Below, one piece after another: positions 14,877 to 23,164 of a stretch of 23,797 nucleotides of DNA. The stretch's first letter is position 1; each line of letters opens with the position of its first letter. The stretch is from an uncultured Halieaceae bacterium (GTDB lineage Bacteria > Pseudomonadota > Gammaproteobacteria > Pseudomonadales > Halieaceae): positions 1-23,797 of the forward strand of contig CAJXZI010000008.1 of the NCBI GenBank assembly GCA_913063005.1, given 5' to 3'. The position numbers were made by a program, and so were the translations under genes. The notes beneath the pieces were generated by a model, which ran no database searches, was not told the DNA's origin, and saw nothing but the letters and a program-made list of their open reading frames with translations.

Positions 14877-17126
14877 CTACTCGGCGATTACTAACCCGCT
14901 GACCTTCTGGAACCCCTTGGGCAGCCGGTTACCTCGCCGCCCGCGCTCCCCGCGATAATGCTCCAAGTCAGCCAATCTCAGCTTGAGATGTTGTCGCCCT
15001 GAATTGACCTGAAGAATGTCTTCATCGCCAAATACGAGCAAGCCAACGAGCAACTCTTCTCGCGCTTGTGCTCTCGCGGAAGGAATACCGATAATCTTGT
15101 TGCCTTTGCCCTTGGCGAGCTCAGGAAGGTCAGTAAGCGGGTAAATCAACAATCGCCCTTCGGAGGTCGCCGCAGCGACCAATAAATTCTGACGCTCAGG
15201 AACAATCACCGGCGGCATCACTTGCGCACCTTTGGGGAGACTCAAGACGGCTTTACCCGCTTTGTTCTTGGCAACAAGATCGCCGAATTTTGCGACAAAA
15301 CCGTAGCCCGCATCGCTCGCCAGTAAAAACTTCTGATGCTCGGTGCCCGTCATCAAGCCTTCAAAGGTCGCACCCGAAGGTGGAGCGATCCTGCCTGTTA
15401 AGGGCTCGCCCTGTCCTCGTGCCGACGGCAGTTGATGCGTGGGTATCGAGTAGGCACGACCCGTTGAGTCAAAGACAACCGTCGTCTGATTACTCCGTCC
15501 AAGGGCCGAGAACTTGAAAGCATCTCCAGACTTGTAGTTAAGGGTCTCTGGATCAATATCGTGGCCTTTTGCGGCTCTTATCCAACCTTTCTCCGACACA
15601 ACAATCGTCATTGGGTCTGCGCTGGTCAACTCTAGCTCAGAGAACGCCTTTGCTTCTGCCACCTGAACGAGGTGCGATCGGCGATCATCGCCGTACTCAT
15701 GCGCAATATCGACAAGTTCACTGCGAATGAGCTTGGTCATCAAAGCGTTACTGCCGAGCGTTTTCTGAAGACTGTCGCGCTCATCGCTGAGTTCAGACTG
15801 CTCACCACGAATCTTCATTTCCTCGAGCTTGGCCAAATTGCGTAGCTTTAAGTCGAGAATCGCGTCTGCTTGTATGTCAGAGAGCGCAAAACGAGCCATC
15901 AGCTCAGCCTTTGGTTCGTCTTCCTCTCGGATGATTCGGATAACCTCATCGATGTTGAGGTATGCAATCAGATAACCCTCAAGGATGTGCAGTCGCTTGA
16001 GTACTTTCTCGAGTCGATACTCCAAGCGTCTGCGCACGGTCTGACGGCGGAATTGCACCCAGTCGCGTAGGAGTTGATCGAGCGAGCGAACACCGGGACG
16101 ACCGTTCATACCAATGACATTGAGGTTCACACGGTACGAGCGCTCTAGGTCGGTCGTGGCAAATAAGTGGCTCATCATTGCCTCGAGATCAACGCGGTTT
16201 GATCGCGGCACAATGACCAACCGAGTGGGATTCTCATGGTCAGACTCATCACGAAGGTCTGAAACCATCGGGAGCTTCTTCGCCTGCATTTGCGCGGCGA
16301 TTTGCTCGAGCACTTTTGATCCGGACACCTGGTAAGGCAGCGCGTCGAGAACAACAGCACCATCCTCACGCCGCCACGCGGCTCGCATCTTCACGCTACC
16401 ACGACCCGTGCGATAGATGTCTCGAATCTCTTCAGGGGATGTTGTGATCTCGGCATCAGTTGGAAAGTCGGGTGCTTGTATGTGCCCGCAAAGCGCGTCT
16501 ACCGTGGCGTCCGGATAATCGAGTAAGTGGATGGTTGCATTCACAACCTCCCGCAAATTGTGTGGTGGTATGTCGGTGGCCATACCCACGGCGATTCCCG
16601 TTGTGCCGTTGAGCAATAAATTGGGCACCTGTGCGGGTAGAACAACCGGTTCGTCGATGCTTCCATCAAAGTTAGGCTGCCAATCAACCGTGCCCTGTCC
16701 TAACTCGCCAAGGAGCACATCTGCATATTTAGTGAGCTTTGATTCGGTGTAACGCATGGCGGCAAACGACTTGGGATCGTCCGCACTACCCCAGTTCCCC
16801 TGACCATCAATCAATGGGTAGCGATAGGAAAAATTCTGCGCCATCAAGACCATTGCCTCGTAGGCTGCGCTATCACCGTGCGGGTGGAATTTGCCAATCA
16901 CGTCTCCCACAGTTCGCGCTGATTTCTTGTACTTGGCGGAGGACTTAAGACCCAACTCGCTCATCGCATAGACGATGCGTCTTTGTACGGGCTTCAGACC
17001 ATCACCAACGTGCGGCAGCGCGCGATCGAGAATCACATACATCGAATAATCGAGATACGCCTTCTCGGCATACTCTTTAAGCGACAGTGTTTCCGTTGCT
17101 TGGGGTGTATTGAACATATCGGACAT
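14877..17126 (-). CDS. parC: DNA topoisomerase IV subunit A
   Basis: This 749-residue protein cuts and rejoins DNA in topoisomerase IV, which unlinks daughter chromosomes. The breakage-reunion domain opens with SLKEYAEKAYLDYSMYVI. The catalytic tyrosine is Tyr126 in AAMRYTES. The quinolone-resistance region reads KFHPHGDSAAYEAMV with Ser86 and Glu90 both in the wild-type state (equivalent to E. coli Ser80/Glu84). After a coiled-coil region the C-terminal beta-pinwheel ends in HLKLRLADLEHYRGERGR-type sequence, shorter than in GyrA and lacking the GyrA box. parE is not adjacent in this window. The ATG at 17126 gives the normal length; a second in-frame ATG lies three codons on. Confidence 0.97.
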   Translation of the reverse strand: MSDMFNTPQATETLSLKEYAEKAYLDYSMYVILDRALPHVGDGLKPVQRRIVYAMSELGLKSSAKYKKSARTVGDVIGKFHPHGDSAAYEAMVLMAQNFSYRYPLIDGQGNWGSADDPKSFAAMRYTESKLTKYADVLLGELGQGTVDWQPNFDGSIDEPVVLPAQVPNLLLNGTTGIAVGMATDIPPHNLREVVNATIHLLDYPDATVDALCGHIQAPDFPTDAEITTSPEEIRDIYRTGRGSVKMRAAWRREDGAVVLDALPYQVSGSKVLEQIAAQMQAKKLPMVSDLRDESDHENPTRLVIVPRSNRVDLEAMMSHLFATTDLERSYRVNLNVIGMNGRPGVRSLDQLLRDWVQFRRQTVRRRLEYRLEKVLKRLHILEGYLIAYLNIDEVIRIIREEDEPKAELMARFALSDIQADAILDLKLRNLAKLEEMKIRGEQSELSDERDSLQKTLGSNALMTKLIRSELVDIAHEYGDDRRSHLVQVAEAKAFSELELTSADPMTIVVSEKGWIRAAKGHDIDPETLNYKSGDAFKFSALGRSNQTTVVFDSTGRAYSIPTHQLPSARGQGEPLTGRIAPPSGATFEGLMTGTEHQKFLLASDAGYGFVAKFGDLVAKNKAGKAVLSLPKGAQVMPPVIVPERQNLLVAAATSEGRLLIYPLTDLPELAKGKGNKIIGIPSARAQAREELLVGLLVFGDEDILQVNSGRQHLKLRLADLEHYRGERGRRGNRLPKGFQKVSGLVIAE

Positions 17127-17233
17127 AGACTAACTACTACCTTCGAGAACAAAGCATTCGAAATATAAAAGCAGGCGACGGCGTTCGTGATAGCCTTCGC
17201 CAGGAAGAATTATCTCATAGTAGCGCTAAAAAC

Positions 17234-17686
17234 ATGGAAGAAATTAAATGGCGGTGGCGCCATTTCGACACAATGTCGGCAGGGGCGTGGCATGACATTT
17301 TGGCACTTAGGGCCGATATCTTCGTGGTGGAGCAAGAGTGTCCCTACCAGGATCCCGACCATAAAGATCCGAAGTCCTGGCACCTCACGGGTCACATTGG
17401 TGAAGAGCTCGTCGCGACGCTGCGAGTCGTCCCACCCGGCGTCAGCTACGACGAATGCTCTATCGGTCGCGTTGCGATTTCGCGCAGGCTCAGAGGTCAG
17501 CGCAGGGGCGTTGAGCTCATGAAAGTAGGGATGGGATTCTGCGTATCCAAGTGGGACACAGGCATTCGCATCAGTGGCCAGGCTTACCTTCAGGGCTTCT
17601 ACGAGGCCTTAGGTTTCGTCATTGAACGCGGGCCCTACATGGAGGACGACATCCCCCACTACGAAATGCTTTGGAGCGGCCGTTAA
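17234..17686 (+). CDS. elaA: ElaA-family GNAT acetyltransferase
   Basis: This 150-residue protein matches E. coli ElaA along its length: LRADIFVVEQECPYQDPD at the N-terminal end (24-41), IGRVAISRRLRGQRRGVELM as the acetyl-CoA-binding motif A, and QAYLQGFYEALGF near the end. It should transfer an acetyl group from acetyl-CoA; the substrate is unknown. No clear ribosome site precedes the ATG at 17234, so expression may be weak or leaderless. It sits alone between two leftward genes, parC and typA, and its TAA shares a TTAA with the typA stop. Confidence 0.9.
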   Translation: MEEIKWRWRHFDTMSAGAWHDILALRADIFVVEQECPYQDPDHKDPKSWHLTGHIGEELVATLRVVPPGVSYDECSIGRVAISRRLRGQRRGVELMKVGMGFCVSKWDTGIRISGQAYLQGFYEALGFVIERGPYMEDDIPHYEMLWSGR

Positions 17687-19497
17687 GCCGCCCGCGATGC
17701 GCGCTTGCGCTCGTGCTCTAGAAGCAACTTCTTACGAAGGCGGATGCTCTCCGGGGTCACTTCAACTAACTCATCAGAATCGATAAATTCCAGTGCTTGC
17801 TCGAGGGTGTGAAGTACGGGGGGCGTAAGAATCAATGCCTCATCAGTACCCGACGCTCGCACGTTGGTCAGCTGCTTAGCTTTGGTTGGGTTCACAACAA
17901 GGTCATTGCTCCGGCTGTGCAGGCCAACGATCTGACCCTCATAAACGTCGACGTTGGCCTCGATATACAACCGACCCCGATCTTGCAGGCTATAAAGTGC
18001 GTAGGCGAGGGTCTTGCCTCTGACCATCGATACCAATACACCGTTGTTTCGCTGTGCCAACTCGGCTTTGCTCACAGGTCCATAATGATCGAATACGTGA
18101 GTCATGATCCCGCTGCCCGAGGTCAGCGTCATGAACATGGATCGGAAACCAATCAGCCCACGTGCCGGCACGATAAACTCTAGCCGAACACGACCGCTCG
18201 CATCCTGCACCATGTTCTTCATCTCGGCGCGGCGCTGCCCAAGCTCTTCCATCACGCCGCCCTGGTGTTCGGATTCGCAGTCTATAACCAACTGCTCATA
18301 GGGCTCACAGATCTCACCATCGATCTCTTTCTGGATAACCTCGGGCCGCGAAACACCCAATTCGAAGCCCTCACGTCGCATACTCTCGATAAGCACAGAC
18401 AAGTGAAGCTCACCACGCCCTGAAACAACAAACTTATCGGGGCTATCGCCTTGCTCGACGCGCAACGCCACGTTGTGAATCAGCTCGCGATCTAATCGCT
18501 CTTTAATGTTTCGCGAAGTAACGTATTTGCCTTCGAGGCCCGCGAAGGGAGAGTCGTTCACTTGGAACGTCATGCTTACGGTTGGCTCATCAACCGAGAG
18601 TGGAGGCAGCGCTTCACTCGCAGTTGGGTCGCACAACGTGTCAGAAATGTTGAGCGCATCAATACCGGTCACGCAGACAATATCGCCTGCCTCCGCTGTC
18701 TCCACTTCCACGCGCTCCAAACCGTGGTATCCCATCACCTGGAGAATTTTACCGCTGCGCGAAGAGGCATCACGGTCTACCACTGAGACCTGCGTGTTTG
18801 GACTGAGTTTTCCGCGCGTTATTCTGCCTACGCCAATGACACCAACATAGCTGTTGTAATCCAGCGCCGAGATCTGCATTTGGAAAGGCCCATCAGAGTT
18901 CACCGCTGGCGCTGAGACATGATCGACAATCATGTTGAACAGCGGCTCCATATCTGTCGCCATATTGTCCGGATCATCGCCTGCAATACCATTGAGCGCC
19001 GAGGCGTACATGATGGGGAAATCCAACTGCTCGTCAGTTGCACCCAGAGAGTCAAAGAGATCAAACACCTGATCAATCACCCAGTCTGGACGCGCACCGG
19101 GTCGATCAATTTTATTGACTACCACGATAGGGTTGAGCCCGCGCTCGAACGCCTTGGATGTTACAAATCGTGTCTGCGGCATGGGACCATCCACAGCGTC
19201 AACAATCAGTAAAACGCTGTCCACCATCGACAAGACACGCTCAACCTCACCACCAAAATCTGCGTGGCCGGGCGTGTCGACAATGTTGATACGATAATCA
19301 TTCCAGCGAATTGCAGTGTTCTTCGCCAGAATGGTTATTCCGCGCTCACGCTCTTGATCGTTGGAGTCCATGATGCGTTCAGCGCCCTGACTTTTTCGGT
19401 CGAGTGTTCCCGACTGCTGAAGCAGGCAATCAACCAAAGTTGTTTTGCCGTGGTCTACGTGCGCGATGATCGCGATGTTTCGAAGATTCTCAATCAC
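17683..19497 (-). CDS. typA: Ribosome-associated GTPase TypA/BipA
   Basis: This 604-residue translational GTPase works in ribosome assembly and stress adaptation. G1 AHVDHGKTT (12-20), switch region RGITILAKNTAIRW, G3 DTPGHADFGGEVERV and G4 VVNKIDRPGARPDWV are intact. The C-terminal BipA-specific domain has GRGELHLSVLIESMRREGFE and ends in a basic tail. The start codon is GTG at 19497, fixed by the universal MIENLRNIAIIAHVDHG opening; the ribosome site is weak. It is divergent from glnA, as bipA is in E. coli. Its TAA overlaps the elaA stop by 3 bases. Confidence 0.97.
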   Translation of the reverse strand: MIENLRNIAIIAHVDHGKTTLVDCLLQQSGTLDRKSQGAERIMDSNDQERERGITILAKNTAIRWNDYRINIVDTPGHADFGGEVERVLSMVDSVLLIVDAVDGPMPQTRFVTSKAFERGLNPIVVVNKIDRPGARPDWVIDQVFDLFDSLGATDEQLDFPIMYASALNGIAGDDPDNMATDMEPLFNMIVDHVSAPAVNSDGPFQMQISALDYNSYVGVIGVGRITRGKLSPNTQVSVVDRDASSRSGKILQVMGYHGLERVEVETAEAGDIVCVTGIDALNISDTLCDPTASEALPPLSVDEPTVSMTFQVNDSPFAGLEGKYVTSRNIKERLDRELIHNVALRVEQGDSPDKFVVSGRGELHLSVLIESMRREGFELGVSRPEVIQKEIDGEICEPYEQLVIDCESEHQGGVMEELGQRRAEMKNMVQDASGRVRLEFIVPARGLIGFRSMFMTLTSGSGIMTHVFDHYGPVSKAELAQRNNGVLVSMVRGKTLAYALYSLQDRGRLYIEANVDVYEGQIVGLHSRSNDLVVNPTKAKQLTNVRASGTDEALILTPPVLHTLEQALEFIDSDELVEVTPESIRLRKKLLLEHERKRASRAA

Positions 19498-19716
19498 AAG
19501 GGTTTTCTCTGTCGTTGGGGCGTTGGCTGTCAGGCGGGCGCGACTTTACCACAAGCGGCGCAACTGAAGACCGTGAAAAAGCCCTTATCAGACCGATTCA
19601 TTGACGTAACTCTAAAAATAAACTTTGATCGACTGTTACTCGGCATTTGCTTGCCTGCGCGAGCATTAGCTTTCGGGCTTAAGATCTAGCCCGGCAGTGT
19701 CGACACCTCATAATTT

Positions 19717-19731
19717 GCACCAAAAAAGCGC
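19717..19731. promoter_or_regulatory. Distal NtrC-type binding site of glnA
   Basis: GCAC-N7-GCGC has one mismatch to the NtrC dyad GCAC-N7-GTGC. Its left arm and spacer begin GCACCAAAA, as in the proximal site exactly 30 bp downstream (three helical turns). The centre lies about 149 bases before the expected sigma-54 start. Confidence 0.65.
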
Positions 19732-19746
19732 GCACTTGATCGGACA

Positions 19747-19761
19747 GCACCAAAACTGTGC
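19747..19761. promoter_or_regulatory. Proximal NtrC-type binding site of glnA
   Basis: GCACCAAAACTGTGC is a perfect GCAC-N7-GTGC dyad, centred about 119 bases before the expected sigma-54 start. The two-site arrangement is like the enhancer of E. coli glnAp2 (sites near -108 and -140). Phosphorylated NtrC encoded by ntrC here should bind. Confidence 0.75.
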
Positions 19762-19846
19762 GCATAATTCGCAGCTGAAGCTCCTCAATTTTTATTAATT
19801 GCAATTAAAACAATAACTTAAAAAGAAAAACTTTTGCATCGAGAAG

Positions 19847-19862
19847 TGGCATAAGCTTTGCT
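19847..19862 (+). promoter_or_regulatory. Sigma-54 promoter of glnA
   Basis: TGGCATAAGCTTTGCT fits the sigma-54 consensus TGGCAC-N5-TTGCA with exact spacing and the invariant GG and GC. Transcription should start near 19873, giving a leader of about 75 bases. Together with the upstream NtrC sites it implies induction under nitrogen limitation. Confidence 0.85.
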
Positions 19863-19910
19863 ACCATGTCTCAGGAAAGTGCATAAGCTTAGGAATTACG
19901 CACACACACA

Positions 19911-19923
19911 CCGATCAGATCGG
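19911..19923 (+). other. Short hairpin in the glnA leader
   Basis: CCGATC-A-GATCGG is a perfect inverted repeat about 40 bases into the predicted sigma-54 transcript and 24 bases before the ATG. In RNA it would fold as CCGAU/AUCGG with a CAG loop, followed by GUUUU. It is preceded by a CA microsatellite (about 19900-19911). Confidence 0.4.
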
Positions 19924-19947
19924 GTTTTACAGTCCTTAGGAGGCACC

Positions 19948-21354
19948 ATGTCAGAGCGCACGCTCAATTTGATTAAAGACAACGATATTCGTTGGGTAGA
20001 TCTGCGCTTTACCGATACACGCGGTAAAGAACAGCACGTAAGCATTCCAGCCAGCTACGTTGACGAAGACTTCTTCGAAGACGGCAAGATGTTTGACGGT
20101 TCTTCGATCGCAGGTTGGAAAGGCATCAACGAGTCAGACATGATCCTCATGCCCGACGACAGTACATCAATCATTGATCCTTTCACCGACGATGCGACCA
20201 TCATTCTGCGTTGCGACGTAGTCGAACCATCGACAATGCAGGGGTATGAGCGCGATCCACGGAGCGTTGCAAAGCGTGCCGAAGCTTACCTCGCATCGAC
20301 TGGCCTGGGTGATACCGCATTCTTTGGCCCAGAACCTGAATTCTTCGTTTTCGACGACGTCAAATTCAAGGTCGAAATGCAAGGCGCCAGCTACGAAATC
20401 AACTCTGAAGAAGCTGCCTGGGCGTCAAACGAGAGCTTTGACGAAGGCAATACAGGCCACCGTCCCGGTGTCAAAGGTGGCTACTTCCCCGTACCGCCCG
20501 TCGATTCACTGCACGACATCCGCGCTGCAATGTGTTCCGCTATGGAGCAGATGGGTCTAGATGTGGAAGTGCACCACCACGAAGTGGGCACTGCAGGCCA
20601 GTGCGAGATTGGTGTTCGGTTCAACACGCTGGTTACCAAGGCTGACGAAGTGCAAATCCTCAAGTACTGCGTGCATAACGTAGCTCACGCTTACGGAAAG
20701 ACTGCGACCTTTATGCCTAAGCCGCTCGTGGGTGATAACGGCTCGGGTATGCACGTACACCAAAGCGTTTCAAAGGACGGCGTGAACACATTTGCAGGTG
20801 ATGAGTACGCAGGCCTTTCAGAGACCGCGCTTTACTACATCGGTGGCATCATTAAGCACGCTCGTGCAATCAACGCCTTTGCTAACGCGTCAACAAACAG
20901 CTACAAGCGGCTTGTTCCCGGTTTTGAAGCACCCGTTATGCTTGCATACTCAGCACGCAACCGCTCTGCTTCTATCCGAATTCCTTACGAGCCCTCGCCA
21001 AAGGGCAAGCGTATCGAAGTACGTTTTGGTGACCCAACTGCCAACCCATATCTCTGCTTTGCAGCGATGTTGATGGCAGGTATCGACGGCATTCAGAACA
21101 AGATCCACCCTGGCGATGCGGCAGATAAAGACCTGTACGATTTGCCACCGGAAGAGGCAGCTGAGATTCCAACCGTTGCATCAACCCTGGAAATGGCACT
21201 TGAAGCGCTCGACGCTGACCGTGAATTCCTGACAGCGGGTGGCGTCTTCACAAACGATATGATCGACGGATACATTGAACTGAAGAGTGAGGAAGTGGAG
21301 CGTCTCAATATGACGACTCACCCAATCGAGTTCGACATGTACTACTCGGTCTAA
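19948..21354 (+). CDS. glnA: Glutamine synthetase, type I
   Basis: This 468-residue enzyme makes glutamine from glutamate, ammonia and ATP, as a dodecamer. It has the beta-Grasp start, the metal/ATP signature FDGSSIAGWKGINESDM, EPEFFVFDDVKFK, the VHHHEVGTAGQCEIG active-site segment, and KPLVGDNGSGMHVHQS. The adenylylation site KDLYDLPPEE is present with Tyr397, so it is of the class controlled by GlnE. The ATG at 19948 follows TTAGGAGG by 6-7 bases; the longer frame from 19858 would begin inside the promoter. A strong terminator follows, so ntrBC is probably mostly transcribed from its own promoter. Confidence 0.98.
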   Translation: MSERTLNLIKDNDIRWVDLRFTDTRGKEQHVSIPASYVDEDFFEDGKMFDGSSIAGWKGINESDMILMPDDSTSIIDPFTDDATIILRCDVVEPSTMQGYERDPRSVAKRAEAYLASTGLGDTAFFGPEPEFFVFDDVKFKVEMQGASYEINSEEAAWASNESFDEGNTGHRPGVKGGYFPVPPVDSLHDIRAAMCSAMEQMGLDVEVHHHEVGTAGQCEIGVRFNTLVTKADEVQILKYCVHNVAHAYGKTATFMPKPLVGDNGSGMHVHQSVSKDGVNTFAGDEYAGLSETALYYIGGIIKHARAINAFANASTNSYKRLVPGFEAPVMLAYSARNRSASIRIPYEPSPKGKRIEVRFGDPTANPYLCFAAMLMAGIDGIQNKIHPGDAADKDLYDLPPEEAAEIPTVASTLEMALEALDADREFLTAGGVFTNDMIDGYIELKSEEVERLNMTTHPIEFDMYYSV

Positions 21355-21363
21355 CGACGCTAG

Positions 21364-21397
21364 AAAAAAGCCCGCGACAAATTGCGGGCTTTTTTTT
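21364..21397 (+). terminator. Rho-independent terminator after glnA
   Basis: A-rich arm plus GCCCGC (21364-21375), an 8-base loop, then GCGGGC (21384-21389) and a run of eight T (21390-21397), starting 10 bases after the glnA stop. This separates glnA from the downstream regulatory genes. Confidence 0.92.
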
Positions 21398-21407
21398 GCT
21401 CTAAATT

Positions 21408-21436
21408 TTGAGAAATTTGCTGGCAACGGCTAAAAC
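21408..21436 (+). promoter_or_regulatory. Sigma-70-like promoter of the DUF4124-ntrBC unit
   Basis: TTGAGA (21408-21413) and TAAAAC (21431-21436) are separated by 17 bases, right after the glnA terminator. The predicted start falls near 21443, inside the NtrC-type site 21437-21451. Confidence 0.55.
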
Positions 21437-21451
21437 GCACTATTACGGTGC
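21437..21451. promoter_or_regulatory. NtrC-type site over the ntrBC promoter start
   Basis: GCACTATTACGGTGC is a perfect GCAC-N7-GTGC dyad. It directly abuts the -10 box of the promoter candidate and covers its likely start point. This is the layout by which NtrC represses glnLp in E. coli, so autorepression of ntrBC is likely. Confidence 0.75.
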
Positions 21452-21475
21452 AAAAATCACGCAATGAGGCTCTCA

Positions 21476-22003
21476 ATGACAAAATCAATTCGCTTTATCG
21501 CCGTGACCGCCCTCGCGTTAGCAGGGCTCGCAAACGCTCAAATATACAAGTCTGTTGATGCCAACGGTGTAGTGACCTTCAGTGACACACCGCCTAGGGA
21601 CTCTCAAATAACGTCCGAGGAAATTCAAACGCCCGCGCAAATTAACAGCATGCAACCGATTCTAATAGCGCCCACTGACGCCCAAGAAGTCGACAACATC
21701 AAGGATATGGCCGAGAGATCGATCGCCATAGTCAGTCCCACAGATAACGCGACGATTCCTATGGGTGCTGGCATTTTTGATGTCATCGTTGAAGCCGCAC
21801 CCGATCTTAGTGATGGCGAGGTGGTTGAGCTTTACCTCGACGATGAAAAGGTCGATGACGCACAAACGGCGTTAAAGTGGACGCTGACTTACGTCATACG
21901 CGGCGCGCATAAACTTCAAGCCAAATGGATAGCAGAGGATGGCGAGATACTCGCTGTCTCCGAGCCCATTACCGTATTTGTTTTAAGGCCCTCAATCCTA
22001 TGA
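21476..22003 (+). CDS. DUF4124 domain exported protein
   Basis: This 175-residue protein begins with a signal peptide (MTKSIRFIAVTALALAGLA then NA, cleavage likely before QIYKSVD), so it is periplasmic or envelope-bound. The DUF4124 domain is the segment IYKSVDANGVVTFSDTPP. The second half (about 85-175) looks like an immunoglobulin-like beta-sandwich: IAIVSPTDNATIPMGAG to EPITVFVLRP. Function is unknown. A protein of this type between glnA and ntrB occurs in other gammaproteobacteria. The ATG at 21476 was chosen over 21464 because GAGG lies 6 bases upstream and the signal peptide starts there. It shares the NtrC-controlled promoter with ntrB. Confidence 0.85.
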   Translation: MTKSIRFIAVTALALAGLANAQIYKSVDANGVVTFSDTPPRDSQITSEEIQTPAQINSMQPILIAPTDAQEVDNIKDMAERSIAIVSPTDNATIPMGAGIFDVIVEAAPDLSDGEVVELYLDDEKVDDAQTALKWTLTYVIRGAHKLQAKWIAEDGEILAVSEPITVFVLRPSIL

Positions 22004-22103
22004 GGTCGCCTTTATTTTTCTTCAGCACCAAAGTGCAAGCTGACACCGCGCTTTTTTACGAATACCTAACGGCCGTGACCAATCAAATTTTGAGGCGCTA
22101 ACG

Positions 22104-23162
22104 GTGAACCTTACACCCGGGTTTGACCTAGACTCACTGACGACCTGCGTCGTTCTGATCGATGAACATGGTATCGTCGACACGCTCAATCAGGCAGCTC
22201 AAGTGCTGCTGGAAACATCGGCGCTGCGTGCAGTAGGCGTCGCTTTCGATGAGCTAGCCAGCCCAGCCGGTGACGCAGCAATTCACTGGCATGAAACACT
22301 TACAAGCGTAGTGAGTACTCGCCTACCCGCTGTTAGCCGAGACCTGAAACTACATTTAAAAACAGGGCGCGATGTGACGGTTGACGTGGTTATCACACCA
22401 CTCAACTACGATCGTGACTCGCGCATTCTGCTCGAAATGTCGCCACTTGATCGTGCACGAGCTATCAGTGAAACAGAGAATTTACGCGAGGCGCAAAGCA
22501 GACTTCACGACGTTGTAAAAGGCTTAGCGCATGAAGTTAAGAACCCGCTTGGCGGAATACGGGGTGCAGCGCAACTCCTCGCTAAGAAGTTTCCGAGTGA
22601 CGACCTTGACGAGTATTCGAGCATCATCATCTCCGAAGTCGACCGGCTCCAAGCCTTGGTGGACCGTCTGTTAGGCCCGAGGGAGTCTCTCGATCGACAA
22701 CCCATGAATATTCACGAGGTGACCGAACGGGTACGCCAACTCATCGAAGCCGAGGCAGGGGCGAGCATCAAAGTAACGCGCGATTACGACCCAAGCCTGC
22801 CCGAATTTCATGCCCATGCAAACCAACTCACTCAGGCGGTGCTCAACATAGCGCGCAACGCCTGGGAGGCGTCGCCATCTGGCTGCAGGCTAACGCTGAA
22901 AACTCGGAGCAAGCGGCAGTACACACTCAACGGTCAGCGACAAAAGTTGGTCTGTGCACTTGAGATCATTGATGACGGCCCGGGCATTCCAGAGGACCTT
23001 ATGGCCTCGATATTTCTTCCTCTGGTGACCTCACGCCCCGAGGGTAGCGGCCTTGGACTCTCGCTTTCACAAATGATCCTGACGCGACACGGCGGCGTCA
23101 TTCAGGCTACCAGCCAGCCTGGGAATACATGCTTCACACTACTTCTACCAATGGATAACTAA
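22104..23162 (+). CDS. ntrB: Nitrogen regulation sensor kinase NtrB
   Basis: This 352-residue cytoplasmic kinase/phosphatase controls NtrC in answer to PII. The N-terminal PAS-type sensor domain (1-120) has CVVLIDEHGIVDTLNQAAQ. The H-box GLAHEVKNPLGGIRGAAQLL carries the phosphorylated His143. The ATP-binding domain shows the N-box QAVLNIARNAWEA, G1 IDDGPGIP and G2 EGSGLGLSLS. There are no membrane segments. The start codon is GTG with GAGG upstream. About 100 bp separate it from the DUF4124 gene and 2 bp from ntrC, so ntrB and ntrC are translated together. Confidence 0.97.
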   Translation: MNLTPGFDLDSLTTCVVLIDEHGIVDTLNQAAQVLLETSALRAVGVAFDELASPAGDAAIHWHETLTSVVSTRLPAVSRDLKLHLKTGRDVTVDVVITPLNYDRDSRILLEMSPLDRARAISETENLREAQSRLHDVVKGLAHEVKNPLGGIRGAAQLLAKKFPSDDLDEYSSIIISEVDRLQALVDRLLGPRESLDRQPMNIHEVTERVRQLIEAEAGASIKVTRDYDPSLPEFHAHANQLTQAVLNIARNAWEASPSGCRLTLKTRSKRQYTLNGQRQKLVCALEIIDDGPGIPEDLMASIFLPLVTSRPEGSGLGLSLSQMILTRHGGVIQATSQPGNTCFTLLLPMDN

Positions 23163-23164
23163 CG

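Larger units (their letters stand above)
19498..19947. other. Divergent control region of typA and glnA
   Basis: This 450-bp region has no gene. Its right half is the glnA control region: two NtrC-type sites (19717-19731, 19747-19761), an AT-rich stretch with the perfect palindrome TTAATTGCAATTAA (19795-19808) that could be bent or bound by IHF-like protein, a sigma-54 promoter (19847-19862) and a hairpin in the leader (19911-19923). Its left half holds the typA leader, where the minus strand shows a possible -10 TAAAGT but no good -35. A short inverted repeat CGGGCT/AGCCCG at 19674-19693 has no T-tract. Confidence 0.8.

Noticed and set aside
17187..17522. Rightward frame overlapping elaA
   Set aside because: It is out of frame with the clear ElaA protein and shows no family features.
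19674..19693. CGGGCT/AGCCCG inverted repeat as a terminator
   Set aside because: No T-tract on either strand and no gene ends nearby.
19858..19947. Upstream in-frame start for glnA giving 498 residues
   Set aside because: It lies within the sigma-54 promoter itself; the ATG at 19948 has a strong AGGAGG site and the conserved N-terminus.
22025..22036. GCACCAAAGTGC between the DUF4124 gene and ntrB as another NtrC site
   Set aside because: The arms match, but the spacer is 4 bases instead of 7, which would put the half-sites on the wrong helix faces for NtrC.
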